A stretch of 64,000 nt of DNA from Vandiemenella viatica (lineage: Eukaryota; Arthropoda; Insecta; Orthoptera; Morabidae): the NCBI GenBank assembly GCA_031002005.1, contig JARYHS010009186.1, positions 256,399,199-256,463,198 on the forward strand, read 5' to 3'. Below the pieces are notes generated by a model. That model worked only from the letters and a program-made list of their open reading frames with translations, had not been told where the DNA came from and ran no database searches. Shown in pieces: positions 45,391 to 57,564 of the stretch; the stretch's first letter is position 1; each line of letters starts with the position of its first letter. Both the position numbers and the translations under genes were made by a program.

Positions 45391-45860
45391 TTCACTACTC
45401 AAACCAGGCAGCTCAGTAGATGATTTCACTTCAAAAGTTCTTGCAATCTTCTCGCCGCATCGTCTAGACAAAAAATGCAAGACAAAACTAGCCTCATGTA
45501 CTGAACCCACCGACTTCTGTGGAAGAGATGCGTGCCTGCAGGAAACAGCTTCAAGGGCGCGTGGCGGGAGGAAACACGTATTCACGTACAAGTATACGCC
45601 GTGTCAGACCGATATTTGTCCAAAACATAGCGCACAAACGATAACTTCTTATGCCAATTTATACCGTAGTGATGAAACATGTAGCTTTTCATAACTCTAA
45701 TGACAAAAAAATCAGTATCTAGACAAAAATGCGCGTGAGGCAGTAAGTGGTGGTGTGTCCTGGTTGTGTGTTTACACTGTGGTGTTCATACGTAAGACAC
45801 GTGTCACACCTGAGACAGTTCGGCACAAATTAGGGACACAGAAGTTTGTATCAAAGTAAA
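45391..45860. other. No recognisable feature
   Basis: Overlapping 92- and 131-codon frames extend from the SINE into this part and are not credible genes. Confidence 0.4.
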
Positions 45861-45864
45861 TAAA

Positions 45865-46325
45865 TCTTCTTCTCCCTCTGGTCCCTATCCGTTCCGGATG
45901 TCAGCAACCATCTTGGCTGTCTCGTCTCTGCTGGTTGATGCTCGGATTAACTCCGTAGTTGTCTTGGAGGTTCTTAGATTTTTTAACCAAGAAGTTCTTC
46001 TTCTACCAGCACTTCTCTTTCCTGGTATTTTCCCCTGGAGAACAGACTGCAGGAGTTCATAACGGCTATTATTCCTCATGATGTGGCCAAGGTACTGAAG
46101 CTTCCGTGTTGTTATGGTGGTCAGTATTTCCATGTCTTTTTTCATTTTGCGGAGCACTTCAGCATTTGTAGTGTGGTCTGTCCATGGTATTCTCAACATT
46201 CTTCGCTATAGCCACATTTCAAAAGCTTCTAGCCTTTTACTGATAGTTTCTGTTAATGTCCACGTTTCAACGCCATACAGGAGGACAGAGAACACATAGC
46301 AGCGCAGGAGTCTCATCTTAGTGGT
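45865..46325 (-). mobile_element. LINE family E (RTE-like), C-terminal fragment
   Basis: Minus-strand frame (45885-46199): MLRIPWTDHTTNAEVLRKM, LQYLGHIMRNNSRYELLQ, KIPGKRSAGRRRTSWLKNLR and MVADIRNG, with upstream broken pieces to ~46325. This is the usual C-terminus of a widespread RTE-like lineage, with an intact stop. 5'-truncated. Confidence 0.82.
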
Positions 46326-47396
46326 AATCGATAAACTACAACTTTTAAAAGGGTTATTCATTTTATTGAAAGTAGCCCCGGCTTTACCAATTCGTGACTT
46401 TTATTTCATCAGATGGATCCCATTGGCTGTTTACTGTGGTCTAATAATATAATTAGGTAATACATATTTTAACTGATATGTAAATATATTTTAATTAACA
46501 TTGTATATTTTGTATAACACTAATTTTAATAAATATATAATATTAATTGGAAAACTCTGGAAAATTTTAATCACAAAAGAATAATTATTAGTTCTGAAGA
46601 ATGAGAAAAACATAAAGCTTATACAAAAGCATAAAGAAAATTACAAAACAAAAAGAAGGCTAAAATTGTACCGAACACATGTGTCATTACGATAGGTTGA
46701 ACAAGAAAATATTCTTTTTTTTATGCACCATAGGATGGAAAGTCATTATCAATAATGAATACTTAATACTATTGATTCACAGTGCAAGATTTCTGGCCCT
46801 CCAACCAACCAAAACTACACAACAAGGCCATCAGCATTACGAAAGAAGAAGATCTTGGAAGAGAAGAAAAAATGAGTGTACTTTAGTTTTAGGTTCCAAA
46901 GTAGGCAAATCCTAAATAAAAAACAAAAAATGTAATTGTTATAGCAACTTTAATAAAATGGAGACTGGACGTGATACCGATAGTTCGGCAATCTTCGGTG
47001 AGTCCGATGATGCTCGAAGTGTAACTTATACTGACCGCCACCACAGCGCTGGAAACTGCATTGATTTTATTTGCGCTTGCATTGTTAAAACGAACAGTAA
47101 ACTTGAAATAAATAATTGAATTTGATTTTATTTGCACACATATATTGTTAAAAGGAACGTAACTGCGGTCATAGCTACAGTTCAATTTTCAGTTGTGTAG
47201 CAGGGATAAAAAAAATGTGGTGTGAGGCAGAGATATAAAAAATTATAATACGACGTTCGATTAAATTTACATATTGCTTTCTGTTTATTTACGACGAGTA
47301 GCTGCAGAAATTCGTGTAAGGAAAAGAGCGACCCATGTTCACGCTGTATTCTCTGCATCAGTTATTGGAACCAAGTGACAACACAACCTATGATAT
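46326..47396. other. No recognisable feature
   Basis: AT-rich sequence. A 98-codon minus frame near 46889-47185 has no recognisable domain. Confidence 0.4.
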
Positions 47397-48030
47397 GGGG
47401 GCGTCCATTTTTTTTTAAGCTGCCTTAACGTCTCTCAACAACGAGGTTTTTAGAGACGGGATAGGATGGGGGGCAAGGAATGGAAAGAAATTCGGCCATG
47501 GCCTTTTGAAGGAAGCATCCCGGCATTTGCCTGGAGTGATTGGGAAACCATGGAAAATCCAAATCTGGATGCCCGGACGGGGATTCGAACCGCCGTCCTC
47601 CCGAAAGCGAGGCCAGAACGCTAACCGTTACACCACCACGGTCGGTGAGGCGTCCATGAATTACGTGAGGTGAAATAGGAGTGGGGGGGGGGGGGTCCAG
47701 CGAAATCTCACCAAGAGGGGTGTGGGTCGACGAAAACATCACGTGAGCTTGCACAAAGGACGCGAGTGTCGACTTCAGCGGGATATAAGGTTTAGAAACG
47801 ACGCGGATATCAACTCTGTGGACGGTATAACCGCCTTCGGATGCAGAAGACCTAAAACAAAAGGGGGGTCTCAAAAAACTAGGAGGTCGATCAGTGGAGG
47901 GGGGGGGGATCAAAATCTCACGCCATCTTAGTGGCGGAGTCCAACCAGATCTCACCAAATCTCACCAGAAAAGGGGGGGGGCGTTCCGAAATTCCAGAAA
48001 AACGCCACACGTAATTAGTGGCCACACCCT
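47397..48030. mobile_element. MITE, same family as 30519-30925, with a SINE in its left end
   Basis: Left terminus GGGGGCGTCCAT continues after the SINE as GAATTACGTGAGGTG; the right end reads CACACGTAATTAGTGGCCAC. The interior has G-rich runs and several ATCTCACCA blocks. No coding capacity; small frames through it are spurious. Confidence 0.7.
47409..47648 (-). mobile_element. tRNA-derived SINE1, near full length
   Basis: Minus-strand SINE1 with complete head (GGTGGTGTAACGGTTAGCG on its own strand), B box and tail. Perfect 9-bp duplication GGCGTCCAT (47400-47408, 47649-47657). Very similar to 16031-16274, so probably young. Confidence 0.92.
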
Positions 48031-48243
48031 ATTTTTTTAAAAAAAAAAATTTATAACGGAAGGTAACAAACAGAGAAGTCTATTAAACTCTGAGAAATTT
48101 TGCACGAAACGAAGGTAATCGCAAAACATATCAATCAAACAAACAATACTTATTTGTTTTTGAAATTATATTTTACATACAAATTTTTTCATATCAATAA
48201 TAATTATTTTTGACCGGCGTTGAAACACACTTTGCGCGCGAGT

Positions 48244-48286
48244 GCTAATTGCGGCGCTAGAATTTCGGGCCCGGGGCAAAATGGGC

Positions 48287-48324
<38 letters not shown>

Positions 48325-48472
48325 CTCTACAATCTGGCAGGGCGACAATGGGCGGATTCTTGACTCCATGGCCTGAGGACCCCTACAATCGGTGATGGGG
48401 CCCCCCATCAGCCAGCGGGCCCGGGTACTTTTGACCCGCTTACCCTCCCCCCCCCCCCCTAACGCCGGCCCT
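48244..48472. mobile_element. hAT-like MITE
   Basis: Right end CCTAACGCCGGCCCTG is a common hAT MITE terminus; the left end GCGGCGCTAGAATTTC matches it in part. A ~31-nt T run (48290-48322) and GGGCCCGGG runs lie inside. It is followed at 48479 by GCTAGGGCCGGATTAAGG, the start of another such MITE. Confidence 0.5.
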
Positions 48473-48677
48473 GGTGGCTAGGGCCGGATTAAGGCTGCGC
48501 GGGGCCTGTAGCAAATGTGAAGAAGGAACTCTTGGTTTCCGCTGTCTGGGGAATTATAGAGCTAAAAAAAAGGTCGCCCTTCTAGCCTGATGGGGTGGCT
48601 AATCCGGTACTGATTGCGGCCGTGATCGTCATTTTCCCTTCTAATTCTTCTCTTAATTTCTAACCTGGGTTCATGGC

Positions 48678-49677
48678 NNNNNNNNNNNNNNNNNNNNNNN
48701 NNNNNNNNNNNNNNNNNNNNNNNNNNNNNNNNNNNNNNNNNNNNNNNNNNNNNNNNNNNNNNNNNNNNNNNNNNNNNNNNNNNNNNNNNNNNNNNNNNNN
48801 NNNNNNNNNNNNNNNNNNNNNNNNNNNNNNNNNNNNNNNNNNNNNNNNNNNNNNNNNNNNNNNNNNNNNNNNNNNNNNNNNNNNNNNNNNNNNNNNNNNN
48901 NNNNNNNNNNNNNNNNNNNNNNNNNNNNNNNNNNNNNNNNNNNNNNNNNNNNNNNNNNNNNNNNNNNNNNNNNNNNNNNNNNNNNNNNNNNNNNNNNNNN
49001 NNNNNNNNNNNNNNNNNNNNNNNNNNNNNNNNNNNNNNNNNNNNNNNNNNNNNNNNNNNNNNNNNNNNNNNNNNNNNNNNNNNNNNNNNNNNNNNNNNNN
49101 NNNNNNNNNNNNNNNNNNNNNNNNNNNNNNNNNNNNNNNNNNNNNNNNNNNNNNNNNNNNNNNNNNNNNNNNNNNNNNNNNNNNNNNNNNNNNNNNNNNN
49201 NNNNNNNNNNNNNNNNNNNNNNNNNNNNNNNNNNNNNNNNNNNNNNNNNNNNNNNNNNNNNNNNNNNNNNNNNNNNNNNNNNNNNNNNNNNNNNNNNNNN
49301 NNNNNNNNNNNNNNNNNNNNNNNNNNNNNNNNNNNNNNNNNNNNNNNNNNNNNNNNNNNNNNNNNNNNNNNNNNNNNNNNNNNNNNNNNNNNNNNNNNNN
49401 NNNNNNNNNNNNNNNNNNNNNNNNNNNNNNNNNNNNNNNNNNNNNNNNNNNNNNNNNNNNNNNNNNNNNNNNNNNNNNNNNNNNNNNNNNNNNNNNNNNN
49501 NNNNNNNNNNNNNNNNNNNNNNNNNNNNNNNNNNNNNNNNNNNNNNNNNNNNNNNNNNNNNNNNNNNNNNNNNNNNNNNNNNNNNNNNNNNNNNNNNNNN
49601 NNNNNNNNNNNNNNNNNNNNNNNNNNNNNNNNNNNNNNNNNNNNNNNNNNNNNNNNNNNNNNNNNNNNNNNNNNNNN
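48678..49677. other. Assembly gap (1000 N)
   Basis: Exactly 1000 N, a placeholder gap. Frames crossing it are artefacts. Confidence 0.99.
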
Positions 49678-49734
49678 AATAAAAATATTGCAGTTTGAAC
49701 GAACCTGAGGGGTGAAAGTATTGGTTTCAATTTT

Positions 49735-49860
49735 CGCTCCGGCCATCCAGATTTCAGTTTTCTTGGTTTCCCTTGAAGCGAATTCCTTTAAAAGGCCAGG
49801 ACCAAATTCCTGGTTCCTTTCCCGCTCCCCTCTCGGTGCTAGTGATCACCATATCACCCA
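49735..49860 (+). mobile_element. tRNA-derived SINE1, 5'-truncated
   Basis: Starts at the CCGGCCATCCAGATTTCAG block after the B box and runs through GCGAATTCCTTTAAAAGGCC and the CTCTCGGTGCTAGTGATCAC tail region. Diverged. Confidence 0.7.
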
Positions 49861-51095
49861 CCCGTAAATCACTAAAATATTTTCATAAGTCTTACAGATG
49901 CCCGTGGCACTGATAATTTCTATTTGTAACAGGCATGTATAAATTGCTTCTAAGGTAAATAAGTGAATCGTATCAAATATGCCATGTTTTGTAAACAGAT
50001 TACGTCAGACTTCTTGAAAATAATTATAAAAACGAAGAATACCAAAACTGTATGACAGAGCAACCGGGAGGTTGGGAGGTCACATGTGTAAGTGGCAAAA
50101 AAGAAGCAATATGGTAGAAAAGCCTATCCAATACTTGAACATGCGCACTTTTTAGTTTTATTGAACAAAGGTTTCATTCCATACCACTGTTAATGACACT
50201 TATGCAATTAAAACTACAGTCATTATTCTGTACTATTTTTACATAGCCTCATGGTTTGGTCTTTACATAGATGTAGCGGTTCATACAGTTCACTTCTTTC
50301 CAAAGTTCAATGACGGCAGTTACAGTGTTTAGCGCACTGAATTTCGTTAACAGAAAAGTTGAAACTTTTTCGGAAATAAGCGGCAGTATATCACATCCAT
50401 AACTAAATATGCTCTTAATTCCAGAGGACCATAGCCATCCATGTGGCTGAGGAAGTATAAATGAAATGAACAAGTATACACGTATAAGTATCTTAAGAGA
50501 CCTCACAAGAAAATCAGAGGAAACCAATTTTAAGAATATCTTAACAGAACGCATTTAGAAATAAGCCAGTTAATACTTATTTGTCAGGTTTACATTGATG
50601 ATTATGATGGAGTCTTTGCCACGAAATGGAAAATGTTGGATAACTATTTTCTGATGGAGAGGAGAATGCATCGCACGCAGGTGTTAGCCTTTTGGTCAAG
50701 GACAGCGAAAAATTCTAGCCGTGGCTTCGTGTTTCCAATTTACTGGAGGTCAGCCACTATACTCGACACCCTCCTCCGTATCGAATCACGGAATCCCGAC
50801 TCCGGAGGTAATTCTGTTAATTAAAAGGCCACGCTGTGTTCCTGGCTAACTTCCCAGTTGGTTGGAAGCCACGTTTAAAGAGGCCGTGTCGCAATGAGAA
50901 AGTCTAGCGTAGACAAAAGTTCTGATTTCTTCCTCCGTTTAAAATCGAATCCCAGGAATTTATCTACTGTAGATAAAGCGTAAAGAAAACCTTCTATAAT
51001 TTTAATTGCATTTACTTACAACACAATGTTCTTGAAAAATAATACCCACAAAATTCAGTCAAAAGTATATATTTTTTTCTGTCTTTTGGATTATT
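49861..51095. other. No recognisable feature
   Basis: A 101-codon minus frame (50249-50554) and smaller ones have no recognisable domains. No element ends are seen. Confidence 0.4.
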
Positions 51096-51530
51096 TATTA
51101 TTATTATTATTGCAGCTATATCGAGCCTTTTTCATGATGTAGACTCTTTAAGCTTAATGAGCTATATATTAGAATTTAATCTACATAGATTTGCTGTAGT
51201 TCTTTCCAGGCCGAACGATCCTGAGCCACCTTCTTCCAGTTCACGCCTGTAATTCGACGTATATCCTTATCCCAGCGATCCGGGGTCTTCCTCTTGCTCT
51301 TTTCCGGTTTCTCGGTATCCAATCCAGCACTACCGTAGTCCATCTTTCATCTCTTTTGCGAGCAACATGACCGGCCCATTGCCATTTTTGTGTCATATCT
51401 CTTTCTAAGATGTCTGTTATTTTTAGTTATTGAACGAATGTGCACGGCCCTTTTCCTGTCTCTTCTTGTAAACCCTGCATTGCTCTTTCCATACTTCGCT
51501 GGGCAGCCTTTTGGATTACTGATCTAATTT
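51096..51530 (-). mobile_element. LINE family F (RTE-like), C-terminal fragment
   Basis: The minus strand, with frame changes, reads RRQEKGRAHSF, GPVMLLAKEMKDG and, near the 3' end, SGSFGLERTTANLC, the pattern of the RTE C-terminus (GHVAR..., RPRGRP, W...AQDRS.W..L). The TATTATTATTATT run at 51098-51112 would be its TAA-type 3' microsatellite tail. Confidence 0.7.
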
Positions 51531-52505
51531 TGAGCTAGTGAAATCTGAAGACATATAATTTACTCGTATATTTCTGTTCTCAGTATTATATTCATACGAA
51601 CTTAAGATTTACCCAGTTGACTAAGGATTCTTGGAGACTGCTAGTTAGGTGTCAGTATTCGTTTCTACAATTATTTAGGCCTTTTGATAAAAATCGTTTC
51701 TTCACTAACAGGAGTGATTTGTTTCTGCTCAAAATACAGCGACCATGGTAAGAAAGAGGCAATGCTGGTGCCTGAAGCTCGGGAGTAAGCGGATTTAATT
51801 CCATGTTCCACTTTTGGTATCACATTTTCAATAGTTTTCCGTAATCGCTCGAGGCGCCTGAGCTGATGTCGCTTCATAAAGAGCATAATCGATTTAGTTC
51901 GCATTCCTTGTCAGCAATCCTAATATGGCCTTAATGACCTTGCTGCCGACGAACAGTTTGAACCCCGAACTGCTACCTAAAAAGCTACTGTGAAGACAGA
52001 AGGCAGAAAAAAAATTAATGAAATTACTGCTATACGAATTTCATTCCAGCCTTTCAACTGTACTAAATTTCAAAGTTGTTATTTTCATTTACTTTTCATT
52101 ATTTTATTAACCGTTGAAGATTTTCGCGACTTTCAGTTTTGTGATTCCGGTATTCATGAGAGAAATAAGTGGATGAAACTGCTCCGATTAAACAAACTAC
52201 AGTCAAGATAAGAACTATTTTGTGAGAAAAAAAAAAAAAAAAAACGATATTAACGATCACAGGAAGTTTACAGTGCTTCCTCCTGATGCGTTTTGATGCA
52301 TCGAATATAAAAAATTTGGACATTCAGATGTTAGGCACAATTTGTAAGCTTTTTAATGTCTTTGATTCGCTGAACTTCCAAATCGTCTAATTGAAATAAT
52401 GAAATATTATACATAAATAGGTCCGAGGAAACATAACAAAAGAACATTTTAACCCACAGGAAATAATACGAAACATTATACATTTAAGTATATACGTTAC
52501 TCTTG
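51531..52505. other. No clear feature; possible SINE tail
   Basis: Around 51915-51960, AATGACCTTGCTGCCGACGA resembles the 3' part of SINE1, but no head is seen. A-run at 52225-52243. Confidence 0.35.
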
Positions 52506-52507
52506 TG

Positions 52508-52870
52508 AAGAGGTATGAATATGAAGGATTCGGCCAAGGCTTTTTAAAGGAAGCGTCCCGCCATTCGCCTGGAGTGATTTGGGAAACCAAGGAAGTCTCA
52601 AATCTGGATGCGCGGACGGGAATTTGAACCACGCACTACCGAAATAGGAATTCAGAGCAGTACCACTTGATCACCACCACACTCGGTCCGCGTAATGGAG
52701 GACATGGATTCCAATCCCGGTCCGGCAATCCAGGTTTTGGATTTCTATGGTTTCCCCAATTACTCCCGGCAAATGCTGAGCCTTCAAAAATATACCATCG
52801 ACGAATTCCTTCCCAGTCCTTTCCCGGCTCTAACGACCTGGTGATCGACAGGATATGAAGTCATTATCAA
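52508..52870. mobile_element. Head-to-head pair of SINE1 copies
   Basis: A minus-strand SINE1 (about 52508-52687: CACTCGGT head side, GGGAATTTGAACC B box, GGAAGCGTCCCG body) meets a plus-strand copy (about 52688-52870: GGATTCCAATCCCGGTCCGG, TTCTATGGTTTCCCC). The plus copy lacks the A-box part. Both are diverged. Together they could form an imperfect inverted repeat. Confidence 0.7.
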
Positions 52871-55655
52871 AAAAAAGTTTGAATTTTAGGACTGTTTAAT
52901 CAACATGTTGTAATGATGAAGGGAACGCCTCGTTTGTCATTTCAATATTCTTTTTATCTATTATGCCGAATGATTTTATAACTTGCTGACTTTTGTTTGA
53001 TATTGCTCGTAGAGTGTTCCAATGCAACAGTGCAGAAAGTTATACGAAGTCTGCATGAATAAAGAATTGCCAGGAATTAAGAAACGATCAAGAGAAATTT
53101 GAAGCTGTTGAAAAATAATTTCCTCGCACCGTAACCTCTTTCTAAAACATTTAGTAATTCGACAGCATTATATCCAAGCTTCCAAATTTGCCGATTCGAG
53201 TTCTTTGCGCGTGGTTTACTAATGGCTTCCGTAAATCAATTCAGACCTCTGAGAAAAGTTTCCAAGTCCCATTCAGTACTGGCGGATCTAATGACGCCAT
53301 TTCGAACGACCGTAAACATAAACTTTTCGCCGTCTTTCTGCTATTCACAGCGATAAATCATTTAAAATTAAATTGATTACTTAATTTTATTTCACATAAA
53401 GCTATACTGAAGTACTATATAGAGGGTGGATCGGTGATCGCCGTCAGAAGAAAATAAAACTGTATAGCATGTCTCAAAAGTTATCATAGTAACTGCCATG
53501 AACGCTCAGCGATTTTTTTGGTGCCGGTGACTGATGAATATTTTTTGGAGTATTTCTTCAGAATTCCTAGCTATATTTCTCTTATTTTTGTTTTGCTATC
53601 TGTTTCTTTCCAGATTTTTAATTCACTTTATACTGTTCTACAGTAAATAAACAGCCACTTATAAAAGACTAATCGCTTCGATAAAACTTAAATAGGTCAC
53701 AGCATGCGAACGGTTATTTTTGACAGAATTTTCAAATTCAGTTGTTGATGCATAAAAGATAAATGAAAGCAACCAGGTGTATGTAAGGTGTTTCTAAAAT
53801 ACTTAATTTATTCGATTTTTACCAAATTAATTAGTCTTTCTTCCTTTTTAGCTATAGTTACACACAGAATTGCAAAGGAATGGACCGGGAAAAGTATTGA
53901 ATATTAATAAATGCAAAAATCTTATCAGAAAAATCATAATAAATGACAGAATATATATGTTGATTATTCTGGTAGTTAATGAGTCACTGGACTTCAGTCT
54001 TCGGACCACGGTGTGTATTACGTTAGACATATTAACGCAAGATGCTACACAAACATAATTCGTCAAGATAACAACAAAATCTCTATTCAATATTAAAGAT
54101 TTTTTAGTGGTTTCAGCTACGTAGTTTGTCGTAATTGACAAATGGAACAAAGCAAGTTTTAAAATCAGGACACTGTCATTCATTGTCGCATTGTCGTAGC
54201 CCGAACGGGTATTGGGAACTGAAATTTCTTAGCATTTCGAAGATTAAATTTTTAGGTGACTTTGGTTAGGTTTAAATGCTACCTGGACCAGACAGAAAAA
54301 CTATTAATACATTGTTGGGTTTGTATTCTGCCTGAAGCAATATAACACCAAATAACGACATCAGCTAATAATAACAATATTTCACCGTTTTTCTAATCTT
54401 GAATGCAAGAACACCATATTAAATATCGCATCTTTTTCGAGTAGTTATAGTACCCAATCAGCGATTGACACTGATCCATCATCCATTATCAAAGTGGTAA
54501 TGCAACGGGAAGATTCATGTCCAAAATACTGCGGCATTTGCGTCAAATAACTGACTTTACATTCATTTGCTAGTGATTTTGCAAGAAATCGCGGAAAATG
54601 GTATTTTAGATGTTCAGCTCCTGCTATCAAGTGAAAAGCGTTTAATGTTTCAGTTTTGTTTTGTTTCCTGTCGCGATAAATGCTGAAATGTGCGCTTCAC
54701 ACTTCGAGCGAAAACGAAATGACGTTCCGCCTGAGATTTGAAACACGATTTGCGTTTTCATTAAACTATTGCCAACATTAATTACTTTGCCGTCATAAAT
54801 CACGATGGTCTAAAATGTAATATTCGCTGGTGGCACATCCCGTTCGCAGCGAAAACTGGGCTTGTTGCAGGGGGAATTATCTGAGGGCAATATCTAACTG
54901 CATTAATCCGCGCGCCGACAGTCAGACAAACGGGAACGTGGCTGGCGCACAAAGGCTCTCCCTCATTCCAGTCTCTGGAATCTAAGTTCCAACGAATCTA
55001 TCTCATTTAACAGTCTAAGGCAGGAATTCTTCAAGAATACTAATGTTTCCCTTGAATAACTAAGGTTTTGTGAACCCCAGGTAATTGAACTACCTGATCA
55101 GCAGCAGAAGTTAGAAACGTGATTAAACTTAAGTTGGCTTAGTGAAAGAAGAAGCGAAAAGTAGCAGGAAAATAACTCATCTAATTTTTAATGACAACTT
55201 TCTATCGATGGTTCCCACAACGGCAGATCCGTAACAAGCTGTGGTATCCAAAACCACCAGAAGATTTCTCGCTGCCATTCTGGAAGCAGCCTTGCTTCCT
55301 GTCATTCGGTCAACTGATAGCTTACTTCTTTCTAAAAGATCCAATGAATCAATGAATGTGTTCACTGCTACTGTTCTTCAATACTTAAAGCTCCTTAGTT
55401 TCGTGATCCCTGTTACCGAATGCGGATGAATAGAGTAAGCCTTTCACATATTAAGTCTTTCTCCTTTAAAAAAATAAAATAAAAAATTGTTCGGAGCACG
55501 GCAGAAGTGTGAACATTATCAGATTTTGTTTATATTAGGAGAAAGCATTGTTTCTGTATGTAGTATCCTCTAGTCGGCCAAGGACAGCGTATCTCGCAAT
55601 CCGTTAATTTAAGTCGCAAACAGCTTAATAAAAGTTAGTCTACCTGTAATAAATA
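52871..55655. other. No recognisable repeat or gene; possibly unique sequence
   Basis: Longest stretch without identifiable elements. Frames are at most 111 codons and unremarkable. Around 54760-54990 base composition becomes more even and includes ATTAATTACTTTGCCGTC and GCATTAATCCGCGCGCC, which might be a conserved non-coding block; this is only an impression. Confidence 0.4.
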
Positions 55656-55658
55656 ATA

Positions 55659-56870
55659 ACTGGATGTCCCATGCGAAAATTTCGCAAATTATATATATGA
55701 ATACTGAGGATGATGATATGTGATAGGACGAAATAAGAACCACTTCATTTTCATCATGTTTGTTTATTTAGTGTAGTAGGCACAATTATAAAATACTTAA
55801 ATGTTACGAAAGAATTAGAAAAAAAACTTTTCAACACATAAAACAAATCTATGACAAAACTGTCACTGACCTACCACTAACCTGAACAAAATACATACAG
55901 ACCATCCATATCTCTGTGATTGTGTTGCTACGTTCATGGCCCAAGAGAAAATTTCACCAGTAAAATGTTTAGATTGGAATTGTATAGCAAACAAAAATGC
56001 TTCGGTAATATATATATAAAAATTACTATTCTATTTATTGTACAAAAAATACTGTTTATTGATATCTCTGGAATATTTGGTGCTGCTACGCGTATCTATC
56101 AGTAACAGGCTTAATCCTTTTCGATAAAAGTAAAGCAGTTTTATTAATAGCTTCTGTGATATATGCTACTGCTATCTACCGGCTTCGTTTTGAACTGTTT
56201 CGTATGTACGACATTTATAATTATAAATTTTGCCCTTTAAGGGTCATATTCCGAAAAAAATCTTTATTAATTTATGATTTTACCTAAGTGGAGACCTAAT
56301 ATTTAAAATGATTCATCACTTCTTGATTTTGGTTATGTATTAAGAGAGATAAAAGGCTCATGACAAAAACCACGTAGTAGTAATATTGATACTTTTTTCG
56401 CTTAAGGGTCAAATTCCTAAAGTTAATGTTTTAAAGTATGATGTAACCAAACGGAGAACTTAACCTTTAAAATGTCACCTCATTTATCGATTTCTGGTAG
56501 GTATCAAGGCAGATAAATGACTCGTGAAAAAAAAAAAAAAAAAAAAAAAAAACGTTATGCCCTCAAAGCGTCGAATTATGAAAAATCCCTTTCTTAAAAT
56601 ATGATGAGACCAAAACGGAGACCTCAATCTTTAAAATGATACTTCATTTTTCGATTAGGTTAGGTATCAAGGGAGATAAAAGCTCGTATAAAAAAGTTGT
56701 CGTAATTTTGTTATTTTTACACTTGGGTAAGTGTCGAATTCGGAAAGAAATTCTTTCCTAAAATATGTTATGACCAAAGCGGAGACGTCATAATTTAAAA
56801 CGATACCCCATTTATCGATTTCGGGTATGCACGAAGGAAGATAATGCTTGTAACAAAGAAGTATCTTTTA
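55659..56870 (-). mobile_element. Non-autonomous Helitron carrying satellite repeats (copy 2)
   Basis: The terminus at 55659-55690 (CTGGATGTCCCATGCGAAAA then TTTCGC) is the reverse complement, with a few changes, of the copy 1 terminus at 23539-23564, including the GCGAAA/TTTCGC hairpin. To its right, after ~500 bp, come about four satellite monomers on the minus strand (CCCTTTAAGGG near 56234, diverged forms near 56400, 56560 and 56720). The far end is not defined. A 28-nt A run interrupts at 56526-56552. Confidence 0.6.
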
Positions 56871-57046
56871 GAAATAATACGTATGATATGCTACCACAGA
56901 GAGTTATATAGAACCTGTCGTGCACTAAAATTATACGAAGCATTGTGTTGTTATATTTAACGATTTGGTTAGAAAGCGTGCTGAAGCCAAAATTTCGCCC
57001 TCTATTAACTAAATTCTTTATTGCTCAGCTCCAACACGTAACATAT

Positions 57047-57410
57047 TGCCGCATGAACGCCAGTGTACCGTCTGCCAGCATGGCGCAGCGGGTAGCGTCA
57101 CGAATTGCGGTACCGAAGGTCGCCGGTTCAATCCCGCCCACTGACAAAAATTATTTAATTCTGTTTATTATTTCCAGAAGATTCTACATGTTTCCTAAGG
57201 TCACTTGTAACTTCTACACATTTCACTTGTTAACTACTCTTGTAATCTCTAGTACGTTCTATCTGTGTATAAATAGAAGAGCATTCTGCCCAAGAGGCAG
57301 TCAGTGCTGCGTGTATGTTTGAGTTCTCAATAAACCTGTTCTCAGTTTAAGTGCTGTGTTCATTGACAAGTAACCTTCGAATTCACACCTGCCCCGGTTC
57401 CAACGCGACA
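57047..57410 (+). repeat. 5' LTR of Gypsy element
   Basis: Starts TGCCGCATGAACGCC and ends GGTTCCAACGCGACA. TATAAATAG at 57268-57276 and AATAAA at 57329-57334 fit U3-R-U5 order. A tRNA-like block lies at 57074-57140. Confidence 0.95.
57074..57140 (+). promoter_or_regulatory. tRNA-like block with Pol III A and B boxes inside the 5' LTR
   Basis: A box TGGCGCAGCGGGTAGCG (57081-57097) fits TGGCNNAGNNGG; B box GGTTCAATCCC (57125-57135) fits GGTTCRANYCC. The spacing is tRNA-like. The D stem can pair, the T stem pairs at 4 of 5 positions and the acceptor at about 4 of 7, so it is a degenerate tRNA relative, not a tRNA gene. The same block is in the 3' LTR at 62450-62516. Confidence 0.7.
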
Positions 57411-57415
57411 TAGTT

Positions 57416-57431
57416 TGGTGGAGACGCCGGG
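57416..57431 (+). promoter_or_regulatory. Primer-binding site
   Basis: TGGTGGAGACGCCGGG begins 5 nt after the 5' LTR end, the usual place, and begins with TGG, which would pair with a tRNA CCA end. I cannot name the tRNA with confidence. Confidence 0.65.
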
Positions 57432-57564
57432 TACCCTGTGCAACAGCTGCATCGTCGTGGCTCCGATTAGGCAACGTAAAAGTCGCCGCCTACACGGACT
57501 GGAACCGGACTACAAAGGATATACTCAGTACGTCCTTCCGAAAGTCCGCGTCATTAGGAAACCC

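Noticed and set aside
48562..49746. Long ORFs across the second N run
   Set aside because: Artefacts of the 1000-N gap; flanking bases show no coding continuity.
55177..55429. Overlapping 62-codon ORFs on both strands as a conserved exon
   Set aside because: No family recognised and no splice or reading-frame evidence.
57074..57140. A functional tRNA gene in the LTR
   Set aside because: A and B boxes are good, but the acceptor and anticodon stems do not pair properly, so it is only tRNA-like.
57415..57564. Gag start at 57415
   Set aside because: That frame begins at a non-ATG codon and runs through the primer-binding site; the first ATG at 57565 is the likely start.
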